A stretch of 64,000 nucleotides of DNA from Gammaproteobacteria bacterium. GTDB taxonomy: Bacteria > Pseudomonadota > Gammaproteobacteria > Pseudomonadales > Halieaceae. Shown here piece by piece: positions 52,387 through 60,833 of the stretch. The first letter of the stretch is position 1, and every line of letters begins with the position of its first letter. The notes beneath the pieces were generated by a model. That model did not search any database and was not told the origin of the DNA. It saw only the letters and a program-made list of their open reading frames with translations. The position numbers and the translations under genes were made by a program. The stretch covers positions 62,001 to 126,000 of the forward strand of contig JAUHYL010000002.1 in assembly GCA_030426545.1 (NCBI GenBank), given 5' to 3'.

Positions 52387-53985
52387 ATGACACTGCGTAC
52401 CTCTCTCATGGCGGGTGTGATAGCCCTCTTGGGCTGCTTTGCCGTCGTTGTACAGGCGAAGACAGACAAACCCAATATCCTGGTTATATGGGGTGACGAT
52501 ATCGGCTGGTCCAATCTCAGCGCCTATCACCGAGGCATGCTGGGTGGCAGCACGCCCAATATTGACCGTATCGCCAGACAGGGTGCGCTCTTTACCGACT
52601 ATTATGGGGAGCAGAGCTGTACTGCCGGCCGATCGGCCTTTATTACAGGGCAGCACCCGCTGCGCACCGGCCTGCTCAAGGTCGGCCTGCCGGGCGCGGA
52701 CATCGGTTTGCGCGCGGAAGACCCAACGATTGCCGAGTTGCTGAAGCCCCACGGTTACGTCAGCGGCCAGTTCGGCAAGAATCACCTTGGCGACAAGGAT
52801 GAATTTCTGCCCACCAATCACGGGTTTGATGAGTTCCTGGGTAACCTTTACCACCTCAACGCCGAGGAAGAACCCGAGACCTATTTCTATCCAAAAGATC
52901 CTGAGTTTCGGAAGCGCTTTGCGCCGCGCGGGGTCATTCACTCCTTCGCTGATGGCAAGATCCAGGACACCGGGCCGCTGACACGCAAGCGGATGGAAAC
53001 CATTGACCAGGAGTTTACCAACGCTGCCCTGAAGTTCATGGACAAGGCACACCTCGACAAAAAGCCGTTCTTCGTTTGGTTCAATGCCACGCGCATGCAT
53101 GTCTGGACGCGCCTCGCACCCGAGTGGGAGGGTAAGAGCGGTTACGGCCTGTATGCCGACGGACTGATGGAGCATGACCACCATGTCGGGCAGTTATTGG
53201 ACAAGCTTGAGGAACTGGGCGTGGAAGACAATACCATCGTTGTCTACTCCACCGACAACGGTTCTCAAACCAACACTTATCCAGACGGCGGCGCGGAGCC
53301 TTTTCGCGGCGAGAAGGGCTCCACCTGGGAAGGCGGCTTTCGCGTTCCGGCTATGATTCGTTGGCCAGGCGTGGTTGCACCCGGCACCGTGATTAACGAC
53401 ATATTCAGCCACCAGGACTGGCTGCCCACTCTGCTTGCGGCAGCGGGCGAGCCGAACATCAACGAAAAACTGAGGAAGGGCCACCGTGTCGGTGACAAAA
53501 CGTACACTGTCTATATTGACGGCTACGACCAGACACAACTGCTGTCAGGGAAAGGTAAAGGGCGACGCTCCACGATTTACTATTTTGACGACAATGCCAA
53601 TTTTAACGCCATACGCTGGAACGACTGGAAAATTCACTTCGCCGTGAACTGGGAAGGCTGGAGCGGTCCCCGCGAAGCGTTTAATTTTCCTCGGGTTATT
53701 CACCTGCGCTCTGATCCCTACGAGGAATCACTGGAGTCTGGCCTTTATGCGCGCTTCTTCGGCGATCAAATCTGGCTGTTTGTCCCCATGCAGCAGGAAG
53801 TCGGCAAATGGCTGATGACGTTTGCCAAATTCCCGCCGCGCCAGGCTGTGGCGAGCTTTACGATCGACAGGATGCTTGGCCAAATGCAGCAGATGCTGCA
53901 AGCGAAGCCACCTGGTGGCATGGGCGGCAAGGCACCAGCAGGTGCTGCCAAGGGCAAGCAAAAGCCTGCCAAGAAAAAACAGTAG
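52387..53985 (+). CDS. Exported sulfatase (formylglycine type, CTAGR)
   Basis: A 532-residue sulfatase with a signal peptide (cut near VVQAK). ILVIWGDDIGWSN holds metal residues and SCTAGRSAFITGQ the modification site (Cys78-Thr-Ala-Gly-Arg82), the C-x-A-x-R variant. HHVGQLLDKLEELGVEDNTIVVYSTDNGSQ is the usual central block. The C-terminus is an odd Gly/Pro/Lys-rich tail (GGMGGKAPAG...PAKKKQ), probably disordered. AAAGGAG precedes the ATG. No anaerobic sulfatase-maturing enzyme or FGE gene is in the window. The substrate is unknown; sequence differs clearly from the 7002 sulfatase. Confidence 0.92.
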   Translation: MTLRTSLMAGVIALLGCFAVVVQAKTDKPNILVIWGDDIGWSNLSAYHRGMLGGSTPNIDRIARQGALFTDYYGEQSCTAGRSAFITGQHPLRTGLLKVGLPGADIGLRAEDPTIAELLKPHGYVSGQFGKNHLGDKDEFLPTNHGFDEFLGNLYHLNAEEEPETYFYPKDPEFRKRFAPRGVIHSFADGKIQDTGPLTRKRMETIDQEFTNAALKFMDKAHLDKKPFFVWFNATRMHVWTRLAPEWEGKSGYGLYADGLMEHDHHVGQLLDKLEELGVEDNTIVVYSTDNGSQTNTYPDGGAEPFRGEKGSTWEGGFRVPAMIRWPGVVAPGTVINDIFSHQDWLPTLLAAAGEPNINEKLRKGHRVGDKTYTVYIDGYDQTQLLSGKGKGRRSTIYYFDDNANFNAIRWNDWKIHFAVNWEGWSGPREAFNFPRVIHLRSDPYEESLESGLYARFFGDQIWLFVPMQQEVGKWLMTFAKFPPRQAVASFTIDRMLGQMQQMLQAKPPGGMGGKAPAGAAKGKQKPAKKKQ

Positions 53986-53987
53986 TA

Positions 53988-54019
53988 GCGTGTATCACCG
54001 GAGTTCAGCTCCGCCACGC
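53988..54019. terminator. Hairpin between convergent genes
   Basis: GCGTG, then CGGAG-ttcag-CTCCG, then CACGC: two stacked stems in the gap between the sulfatase and the SCO-like gene. No T-tract. Confidence 0.45.
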
Positions 54020-54058
54020 GCTGTTATAGCAGAACCAAATCGCTGGCGAACGCGACTT

Positions 54059-54742
54059 TCAGCCCAGGTAGTCGCGTATCGCCACGTAGTCTCTTAGCAC
54101 TTTTTCCGGGTCAAAAGCGTGTTCCGTGGGGCCGGTTCTGTCGGGCTCCAGTATCGCCTGCAATTCCCCTTCCGGATTGACGAGAAACAGCGTAACGCCG
54201 TGGCTGACTTCGTACTCATTGGCATCGGGGTCGGCTGCGGGATCAAGGTTAGGCAAGAGCTGTGCGGCGATGCCCAGACTGCTTTCGAAAGGCAGGTGGG
54301 GATTGTCAGGATCATCTGCATGGGTCAGGCCAATGAAATCCGGGTGAAAGTAGGGAACATATGCCGCCATCTGCTCAACGGTATCGCGGCGATGATCCAC
54401 GGTATAGAACAGTACGCGCAGGTCATCTTCCAGGCCCTGTTCGGAGTCTCGCAGTGCCTCGGTAACCGATGCCAGTTGCACCAGTGTGGTTGGACAGACA
54501 TCCGGACAATTGGTGAAGCCGTAGGAAACCAGGTGCCATCGGCCCTTTAGATGAGCGTTGCTGAATTCCCGGTTATGGTGATCCAGGAGGGTGAAATCCT
54601 CCAGGACGCGCGCGTTGGAGAGCAGTACGCCCTGAATCAGCGGGGGTGCAGCCGGCCGATTGATGACGACAAGCTGCGCCGTGACGACTGCGATCGCAAT
54701 GGCGACGGCAAAGCCCGTCAGCATTCGTGCCTGGGGTGACAT
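54059..54742 (-). CDS. SCO1/SenC copper chaperone
   Basis: A 227-residue membrane-anchored thioredoxin-fold protein. An N-terminal helix (LTGFAVAIAIAVVTAQLVVI) is followed by SYGFTNCPDVCPTTL with the copper-binding Cys79 and Cys83, and the later His in YEVSHGVTLFLV. It delivers copper to the CuA site of cytochrome oxidase subunit II. It is the last gene of the oxidase operon, 17 bases after the subunit IV gene, which supports that role. GGGAG precedes the start. Confidence 0.93.
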   Translation of the reverse strand: MSPQARMLTGFAVAIAIAVVTAQLVVINRPAAPPLIQGVLLSNARVLEDFTLLDHHNREFSNAHLKGRWHLVSYGFTNCPDVCPTTLVQLASVTEALRDSEQGLEDDLRVLFYTVDHRRDTVEQMAAYVPYFHPDFIGLTHADDPDNPHLPFESSLGIAAQLLPNLDPAADPDANEYEVSHGVTLFLVNPEGELQAILEPDRTGPTEHAFDPEKVLRDYVAIRDYLG

Positions 54743-54759
54743 CTACCGCAGCTCCCGGT

Positions 54760-55071
54760 TCAGCGGTCAAAAAACTCCATGCGGGTAGAGAAGGTGTAAT
54801 CGCCCTCTGCCGCCATCAAGGCGATAAGTACTAAAATAGCGACGGGTGGTGCAAACAGCAGCCACTTCAGCGCCAGCCGCTCCCACTGCACATGCATGAA
54901 TATTGCGATGATGTAGCCTGCTTTCAAAAACATGAAGAGAAGAATAAGACTCCAGCGCAGGTAACCCTGTAACTGGAAGTAGTCCACCATGTAGGAGAAC
55001 GTGCTCAGTACGAAAAGCAGCAGCCATATCTTCAGGTAAATCCCAATGGGATGTTCGGCAGAATCACTCAT
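54760..55071 (-). CDS. Cytochrome c oxidase subunit IV-type protein
   Basis: A 103-residue protein with three membrane helices (YLKIWLLLFVLSTFSYMV, SLILLFMFLKAGYIIAIFMHVQWER, FAPPVAILVLIALMA). The LKAGYII..FMHV block is the signature of prokaryotic COX4/CtaF-type small subunits. It should stabilise the oxidase complex. It follows the second subunit III gene after 12 bases. Confidence 0.88.
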   Translation of the reverse strand: MSDSAEHPIGIYLKIWLLLFVLSTFSYMVDYFQLQGYLRWSLILLFMFLKAGYIIAIFMHVQWERLALKWLLFAPPVAILVLIALMAAEGDYTFSTRMEFFDR

Positions 55072-55083
55072 GAGCCCGGCACC

Positions 55084-55767
55084 TCACCATAAATAGAAAA
55101 ATGCGAAAATAAACACCCAGACAAGATCCACGAAGTGCCAGTAAAGGCCGGCAATTTCCACGATCTCCAGGCCCTTGCCATCGTAATATCCTGTGCTCAC
55201 GCGGCGCGCCACCCAGAGCAGATAGATCACACCGCCGGTAACATGCAGCCCGTGAAATCCTGTAATCATAAAAAAGGAAGAGCCAAACTGTGCCGCACCC
55301 AGGGGATTACCCCAGGGGCGTATACCTTCTTCGGTAATGAGCTTGGTCCACTCGAAAGCCTGCATGCCGACAAAGGAGGCACCGAATAGAGCGGTGAGAA
55401 CGATAAAAGTCACGGCCTTCTTTTTATCACCGCGATAGGCGCAATTCACCGCCATTGCCATGGTGCCGGAGCTGGTGATCAGGATGAACGTCATGATCGC
55501 GATCAGCAGTAGCGGCAGGTGGACGCCCGCGATTTCCAGAGCAAACACCTCGCTGGCATTGGGCCAGGCATCTGTCGCTGAAATTCTCACTGTCATATAG
55601 CTGGTGAGAAAAACGCTGAAAATAAAGGTATCAGAGAGCAGGAATATCCACATCATCAACTTGCCCCAGGGCATGTCGAAAGCCTGCTTGTCTGCGGCCC
55701 AGTCGGACACAACGCCCGCAACGCCGGGCTCGGTATAGGTGGCGTTTTTGTCGGTTTCTATGCTCAT
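55084..55767 (-). CDS. Cytochrome c oxidase subunit III family protein
   Basis: A 227-residue protein with about six helices. WGKLMMWIFLLSDTFIFSVFLTSYM and ITGFHGLHVTGGVIYL with GLYWHFVDLVWVFIFAFFYLW at the C-terminus are typical of CoxIII and of nitric-oxide/quinol oxidase subunit III-like proteins. It is one of two subunit III-like genes in this operon. This copy is the better match, with Glu of the second helix region replaced by Asp in LSDTF. Confidence 0.93.
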   Translation of the reverse strand: MSIETDKNATYTEPGVAGVVSDWAADKQAFDMPWGKLMMWIFLLSDTFIFSVFLTSYMTVRISATDAWPNASEVFALEIAGVHLPLLLIAIMTFILITSSGTMAMAVNCAYRGDKKKAVTFIVLTALFGASFVGMQAFEWTKLITEEGIRPWGNPLGAAQFGSSFFMITGFHGLHVTGGVIYLLWVARRVSTGYYDGKGLEIVEIAGLYWHFVDLVWVFIFAFFYLW

Positions 55768-55777
55768 AGGCTAGATC

Positions 55778-56461
55778 TCAGAATCCACACATGGCGGCCA
55801 GTGTATTGATGGTTTCCGGTGAACTGCTCAGCAGTGCAAACAAGACCAGCCACACGCCGAGCAGGAAGTGCCAGTAGGTGGTGCACAACTGCAGGGGCGA
55901 AGCGAGGCTTTCCGGCTCGCTGTCGTACCAGACACGGAATACCACGTTCGACAGCACAATAAGCCCGCCCATCATGTGCAGTCCGTGAACGGCAGTCAGC
56001 AAATAGAAATAGCTGTTGGCGGGGTTGCTGTTGATGTAGAAGCCCATGGATTGCAAGTGCAACCAGAGATCGAACTGGGCCAGGAGAAACAGTACGGTGA
56101 ATAACACCGCAGCACTTATGCCGATAATGCTGCCGTTGATTTTGCCGTTGCGCGCACTCACCAGGCCAAAATGCATGCCAAGACTGGCGCAGGCGAGCAA
56201 TGCCGTATTGAACCATAGCCTTGTGGTGTCGTTGAACGGTTGCCAGGGTGCGCCCGCCAGCGCCTCAAAATCCGGGTACTGCGATCTTGATAGAAAAGTG
56301 ATAATGAAAAGGAAAAAGATCACACCGACAACGGCAAGGATGAAGCGCAACGCAATGCGAGCGGCGCCCGCGGTGTCGGGGCCTGCATAGGCTGGCGCAC
56401 CACCCGCGATCGCGGGTTGCTGCAACCAGGGCTTTTCGCGCAGTGATCTGAACAATTTCAT
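55778..56461 (-). CDS. Second cytochrome c oxidase subunit III-like protein
   Basis: A 227-residue protein with the same fold: LRFILAVVGVIFFLFIITFLS, LWFNTALLACASLGMHFGL, LLTAVHGLHMMGGLIVL and TYWHFLLGVWLVLFALL. It lacks the two-helix start of typical subunit III and is more diverged than the gene at 55084. Paired subunit III-like genes occur in some caa3-type operons. GAGGGG lies before the start. It follows subunit I after 10 bases. Confidence 0.88.
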   Translation of the reverse strand: MKLFRSLREKPWLQQPAIAGGAPAYAGPDTAGAARIALRFILAVVGVIFFLFIITFLSRSQYPDFEALAGAPWQPFNDTTRLWFNTALLACASLGMHFGLVSARNGKINGSIIGISAAVLFTVLFLLAQFDLWLHLQSMGFYINSNPANSYFYLLTAVHGLHMMGGLIVLSNVVFRVWYDSEPESLASPLQLCTTYWHFLLGVWLVLFALLSSSPETINTLAAMCGF

Positions 56462-56471
56462 AGTGCGCCCC

Positions 56472-58217
56472 TCAATGCCCTTCGGTCTGTTCGTCTTCCG
56501 TCACCGGGTGATTCTGCGGAATGAAATCCTCAGCGGCGCCCGGAACGCTGTAGTCGTAAGCCCAGCGGTGAACCTGCGGTAGTTCCTTGCCCCAGTTGCC
56601 GTGGTGAGGTGGAACGTCTGCGGTTTGCCATTCCAGGCTCGCGGCGCCCCATGGGTTCCGTGGACTTTTCTCGCCGCTGCGCAGCGTCTTGAAGATGTTG
56701 TACAGGAAGATCAGCTGGCTCAAGCCGACTAGCAGCGCTGCTACCGTAATACCGGCATTCAGGGACTGGGCGGACTCGGGAATAAAATCGGTAGTGCCCA
56801 TGGCGAAATAGCGCCGCGGTACACCGAGGAAACCCAGATAGTGCATCGGCAAGTAGATGGCGTAAGTGCCAAGGAAAGTGCACCAGAAATGCCACTTGCC
56901 CAGACGCTCGTCGAACATCTTGCCTGTCATCAACGGGAACCAGTGATAGATGGCGGCAAACAGCACCATGATCGGCGATACGCCCATCACCATGTGAAAG
57001 TGCGCCACAACAAAGTAGGTATCGGACAGGGGCAAGTCGATCGTCACATTACCCAGAAACAGCCCGGTCAGGCCACCGTGGGTGAAAGTGAAAATGAAGC
57101 CGATCGCAAACAGCATGGGCACGGTCAGGTGAATGTTGCCCCGCCAAAGGGTCAACACCCAGTTGTACACCTTGATTGCCGTTGGTACTGCAATGATCAG
57201 TGTAGTTGTTGCGAAGAAAAATCCGAACGCGGGGTGCATACCGCTGACGTACATATGGTGCGCCCACACCACGAAGCTGAGCGCGCCGATAATGACGATG
57301 GCCCAGACCATCATCCGGTAGCCGAAAATATTTTTGCGTGCGTGTACTGACAATACGTCGGAGACCATGCCGAAGGCGGGCAGGGCAACGATATACACTT
57401 CGGGGTGACCGAAAAACCAGAACAGGTGCTGAAACAGAATGGGGCTGCCGCCCTCGTAACTGAGATTTTCCCCGAGTGAAACCACAGCGGGCATGAAAAA
57501 GCTGGTATGCAGGGTTTTGTCCAGCAGCATCATGATGGCGCTCACCAGGAGCGCGGGAAACGCGAGAATGCCGAGTATTGTCGCCACGAAAATGCCCCAG
57601 ACGGAGAGCGGCATTCTCATGAGTGTCATACCGTGTGTTCTCGCCTGAAGCACAGTAGTCACGTAGTTCAGCCCGCCCATGGTGAAGGCGACGATGAACA
57701 CGGCCAGTGATACCAGCATCAGGATGATGCCCCAGTCATAACCTGGCGTGCCATCCAGAATGGCCTGTGGCGGGTACAGCGTCCAGCCGGCTCCCGTTGG
57801 CCCTCCCGGAACAAAGAAGCTTGCCAACAGAATGATGACGGACAGCAGGTACACCCAGTAGCTGAGCATATTCATGAAGGGGAACACCATATCCCTGGCG
57901 CCGCACATTAACGGAATCAGGTAGTTGCCAAAGCCGCCCAGCAACAGCGCGGTGAGCAGGTAAATCACCATGATCATGCCGTGCATGGTGACGAACTGCA
58001 GGTATGAATTGGGATCGATAAAATCAAACGTATCCGGAAATCCCAATTGCAATCGCATGAGCCCCGACAGCACCAGCGCAATAAGGCCAACAAAAATGGC
58101 TGTGCTGCCATACTGTATGGCGATGACCTTGTGGTCCTGACTCCATACGTACTTTGTGATGAACGTTTGCGGGTCGTGCAGTTCGTCCGGTCTGTCAGCA
58201 AGTGCTACGTGTTGCAT
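56472..58217 (-). CDS. ctaD: Cytochrome c oxidase subunit I
   Basis: A 581-residue twelve-helix protein and the catalytic haem-copper subunit. QFVTMHGMIMV holds a low-spin haem His, WFFGHPEVYIVALPAFG has the CuB His, cross-linked Tyr and the proton-channel Glu of A1-type oxidases, AHHMYVSGM the other CuB histidines, and AHFHMVMG the haem ligands. It reduces oxygen to water and pumps protons in the inner membrane. GAGGA precedes the start; 42 bases separate it from subunit II. Confidence 0.97.
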   Translation of the reverse strand: MQHVALADRPDELHDPQTFITKYVWSQDHKVIAIQYGSTAIFVGLIALVLSGLMRLQLGFPDTFDFIDPNSYLQFVTMHGMIMVIYLLTALLLGGFGNYLIPLMCGARDMVFPFMNMLSYWVYLLSVIILLASFFVPGGPTGAGWTLYPPQAILDGTPGYDWGIILMLVSLAVFIVAFTMGGLNYVTTVLQARTHGMTLMRMPLSVWGIFVATILGILAFPALLVSAIMMLLDKTLHTSFFMPAVVSLGENLSYEGGSPILFQHLFWFFGHPEVYIVALPAFGMVSDVLSVHARKNIFGYRMMVWAIVIIGALSFVVWAHHMYVSGMHPAFGFFFATTTLIIAVPTAIKVYNWVLTLWRGNIHLTVPMLFAIGFIFTFTHGGLTGLFLGNVTIDLPLSDTYFVVAHFHMVMGVSPIMVLFAAIYHWFPLMTGKMFDERLGKWHFWCTFLGTYAIYLPMHYLGFLGVPRRYFAMGTTDFIPESAQSLNAGITVAALLVGLSQLIFLYNIFKTLRSGEKSPRNPWGAASLEWQTADVPPHHGNWGKELPQVHRWAYDYSVPGAAEDFIPQNHPVTEDEQTEGH

Positions 58218-58259
58218 GCCGAGTGTTCCTCATTCATTGCTATATAGCTCACCCGCCCC

Positions 58260-59612
58260 TTACAGGGTATTCAGGTAGGCCAGCAAGTCGTTGATGGCTT
58301 GTTCGTCTTTTAGCGAGCGGGCCATCAATACCATCTGGTGGCCGTAGGTATCTTCCTTGTGCGCGCCGCGAATACCGTGGCGGAAATTGTGTAGCTGGCG
58401 TTTCATATACCAGTCATCCTGCCCTGCCAGTCGCGGTGCCTGCAGGGCGGAATTTCCCTCGCCATTCGCACCGTGACAAGCGCCGCAGCTCACGTAGCGA
58501 CCCGCTCCCCTGGCTGGGTCACCGTTGAGTGTGTTGGTTGCGGGGCGTGCATGCAGTGTTTCAATGTAGGCAGTGACATCGCGAATGGCGGTATCGTTGG
58601 CCAGCACGTTGGCCATCGGGGCCATCTGCATGCCGTATTCATCGTCTTCGTGTGCGCCGCGAATGCCCTGCTTGTAATGTTTGAGTTGGCGCGCGATATA
58701 CCAGCCGGGCAGGCCGGCCAGGCGTGGCGCGTTCATGGCCGGGTTGCCCTCACCCTGTTGGCCGTGACAGGCCGCACAGGTGAGATAAGTGGTTTTGCCA
58801 ACGTCGGCGTTGCCCGCCGGAATGGCCTGCATATCGGCCCAGGTACTTTGTTGCGCCATCCATGCGTCGTAGTCTGCCTGTTCCTCAACGACCACATAAC
58901 CGCGCATGGCGTAGTGCGCGATACCGCAGAGTTCCATGCACAGCACGTCGAACTTGCCCGTCCGGGTCGGCGTCAACCACGCGTAGGTCACCATCCCCGG
59001 TACCAGGTCCATTTTTACGCGGAACTGTGGAACGGTGAAATTGTGCAGCACATCCTTGGAGCGCAGCAGTAGCTTCACTGGCCGATCCAGCGGCAGATGC
59101 AGTTCGTTACTATTGACAAGCACATCGTCCTGGCCGGCTGGATCGTTCTTGCTCATGCCGAACGGGTTGTCCTGGCTGATAAGCCTGGCGTCTACCTCAC
59201 CCAATACCCCGTCTGCACCGGGAAGTCGGTACTGCCACTGCCACTGCATGCCCAGCACTTCCACTTCGGTGGCATCATCGGGAACATTGACGAAGTCTGC
59301 CCAGACGATAAGACCGGGCGCCAGCATTGCGGCAACACCCACGGCGGTGCCAACGGTCAGCCAGGTCTCGAGTTTCTTGTTTTCAGGTTCGTAGTCGGCT
59401 CGCCTGTCGGGACTATGGCGAAAGCGGTACACGCAGTAGGCGAGAAAAGCATTTACGGCGACAAAAACAAAGCCGGTAATCCACAGGGTGATATCTACGG
59501 TGGTATCGATCATTCCCCAGTTCGATGCAATTGGGGTGAACCACCACGGGCTCCAAAAGTGGAAGGCCAGAGTTCCTACGATCAGCAGAATCAGCGCGAT
59601 CACTAGCTTCAT
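58260..59612 (-). CDS. ctaC: Cytochrome c oxidase subunit II with two C-terminal haem-c domains
   Basis: A 450-residue protein. Two N-terminal helices, then the cupredoxin domain with CuA ligands in CMELCGIAHYAM. The C-terminal part has two cytochrome c domains, with CAACH (near residue 281) and CGACH (near 377), and repeated ARLAGLPGWYIARQLKHYKQGIRGAH / APRLAGQDDWYMKRQLHNFRHGIRGAH segments, so the second domain arose by duplication. The long haem tail marks a caa3-like oxidase taking electrons from cytochrome c. AAGGGA precedes the start. It is the first gene of the operon. Confidence 0.96.
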   Translation of the reverse strand: MKLVIALILLIVGTLAFHFWSPWWFTPIASNWGMIDTTVDITLWITGFVFVAVNAFLAYCVYRFRHSPDRRADYEPENKKLETWLTVGTAVGVAAMLAPGLIVWADFVNVPDDATEVEVLGMQWQWQYRLPGADGVLGEVDARLISQDNPFGMSKNDPAGQDDVLVNSNELHLPLDRPVKLLLRSKDVLHNFTVPQFRVKMDLVPGMVTYAWLTPTRTGKFDVLCMELCGIAHYAMRGYVVVEEQADYDAWMAQQSTWADMQAIPAGNADVGKTTYLTCAACHGQQGEGNPAMNAPRLAGLPGWYIARQLKHYKQGIRGAHEDDEYGMQMAPMANVLANDTAIRDVTAYIETLHARPATNTLNGDPARGAGRYVSCGACHGANGEGNSALQAPRLAGQDDWYMKRQLHNFRHGIRGAHKEDTYGHQMVLMARSLKDEQAINDLLAYLNTL

Positions 59613-59787
59613 AACTGCCTGTCCCTTTATTTTTTTGTTGGACGAGTAAACCTTGCGGGCTAAACCTTCCCTGCGATTACTCCCTGGAACCCCTGGCGTT
59701 GATGTGCTGCTTTACTTTTATGCGATATAGCGCTTCTTTGTTTACTCCGAAACAACTGCCGATGGCATCATGAAAACCACGCCGTAT

Positions 59788-60348
59788 TCAGCGTGCGTTA
59801 ACGCGCCACATGGAACGGGGAAACAGGTTCTGGGCCTTCACCACAAGGCTGGGCGTTGAACTGCCTTCACCGGCGTTCTGCAATTTGGGGTGCTCAGAGG
59901 TGACCTGCTGCAGAATGGACTCCTGATCCTGCTCGACATCCACAAACAGGATGTGTTTTCCGGCGTCCAGATCAGCCTGAAAGCGACGGAAGTCGACGTG
60001 CGGATTCTGGATGCCTATAAGGCCGCCTTCCCAGGTGCAGAAGCCCAGAACAATGACCGCGAGGAATATGGCCGGGACCCAGGTGTACGTTTCCGTGAGG
60101 CCGGAATAGTAAGCGATAGCCAGAATAAGCCCGGCGGCTATAACACCGATAACCGCGCCGAGTTCTGTGCCATGCACAACGTCTTTTTTGAGCACCGCCT
60201 CGACTTTATGCAGGTGATGTTCCTCCAGCCCGGCATCATCTTCACTGAGAACATGTATCTGTGGCGTGGTAACACCGGCGCTTTCGAGCTGTCGCTCAAT
60301 GGCTTCCAGATCATCAAGGTCGTCACTGATGTAGTAGTGGCGTTTCAT
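59788..60348 (-). CDS. Small membrane protein with glycine-rich helices, unknown function
   Basis: A 186-residue protein. The N-terminal domain (YYISDDLDDLEAIERQLESAGV) resembles the ferredoxin-like fold of DUF1269/YflT stress proteins. Two helices follow (ELGAVIGVIAAGLILAIAYY and WVPAIFLAVIVLGFCTWEGGLIG) and a cytosolic tail. GGGAGA precedes the ATG. It carries a long structured leader and its own promoter. Located next to the oxidase operon on the same strand, but 175 bases separate them and it is probably independent. Confidence 0.75.
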   Translation of the reverse strand: MKRHYYISDDLDDLEAIERQLESAGVTTPQIHVLSEDDAGLEEHHLHKVEAVLKKDVVHGTELGAVIGVIAAGLILAIAYYSGLTETYTWVPAIFLAVIVLGFCTWEGGLIGIQNPHVDFRRFQADLDAGKHILFVDVEQDQESILQQVTSEHPKLQNAGEGSSTPSLVVKAQNLFPRSMWRVNAR

Positions 60349-60441
60349 ATCGCGTCTCCCTATTGGTTCACCTGACCGGATAGTGAGAGCATCGCGACAG
60401 CGTGAAGTTGCAGTGCAGGTTCACAGGCCGACGCGAATTTG

Positions 60442-60492
60442 GAACCACCGGTAACGCTGTACTGACATTTTTTTCAGCGTCGGTGGTGGTTC
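60442..60492 (-). promoter_or_regulatory. Long leader hairpin upstream of the small membrane protein
   Basis: GAACCACC (60442-60449) pairs with GGTGGTTC (60485-60492) and ACGCTG (60454-60459) with CAGCGT (60475-60480), around a loop containing a seven-T run on the plus strand. It falls in the 5' leader of the leftward gene starting at 60348. Confidence 0.5.
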
Positions 60493-60510
60493 TGCCCCAA
60501 CGTTCAATCG

Positions 60511-60519
60511 AGTATAGCA
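60511..60519 (-). promoter_or_regulatory. Extended -10 promoter of the small membrane protein gene
   Basis: Read on the minus strand the sequence is TGCTATACT, an extended -10 (TGnTATACT). The -35 region is weak, as is usual for such promoters. It would give a leader of about 155 bases containing the hairpin. Confidence 0.5.
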
Positions 60520-60833
60520 CCGGGTTGTTGCGATTCTAGCGGCGACGCAAATACACCATGGAAACCGGTGTTTTTAAGGCCGAATAGAGATATGGCGGAT
60601 GTGTTAATAGAGCCAAAAGACATTAAAACAGGCAATAAACGCGCTTTTTTTAGTAACCGGGGGCTGTTAAAAGCGTGAACGCGCGGGTTTTAAGACTATT
60701 TCGCTCCTAAGAACTTGCTGTATAACCCGAAAAGCTATTAAAAGCGGAACGAATATGCAATCACTTGCAAAGGCATCCGACGCCGCGCCGGCAGTCCTGT
60801 CCTGCGGGTTCCGAATTCAGCCACCCGTGGCGC

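Larger units (their letters stand above)
60349..60833. other. Intergenic region with promoter, leader hairpin and short repeats
   Basis: No gene is convincing here. The region holds the leader and promoter of the leftward small membrane protein, listed separately, and an AT-richer stretch (about 60577-60760) with repeats. GCTGTTAAAAGCGTGAACG (60663-60681) recurs as GCTATTAAAAGCGGAACG (60734-60751), and a looser ATTAAAA lies at 60622. A T-run occurs at 60645-60651. Confidence 0.6.
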
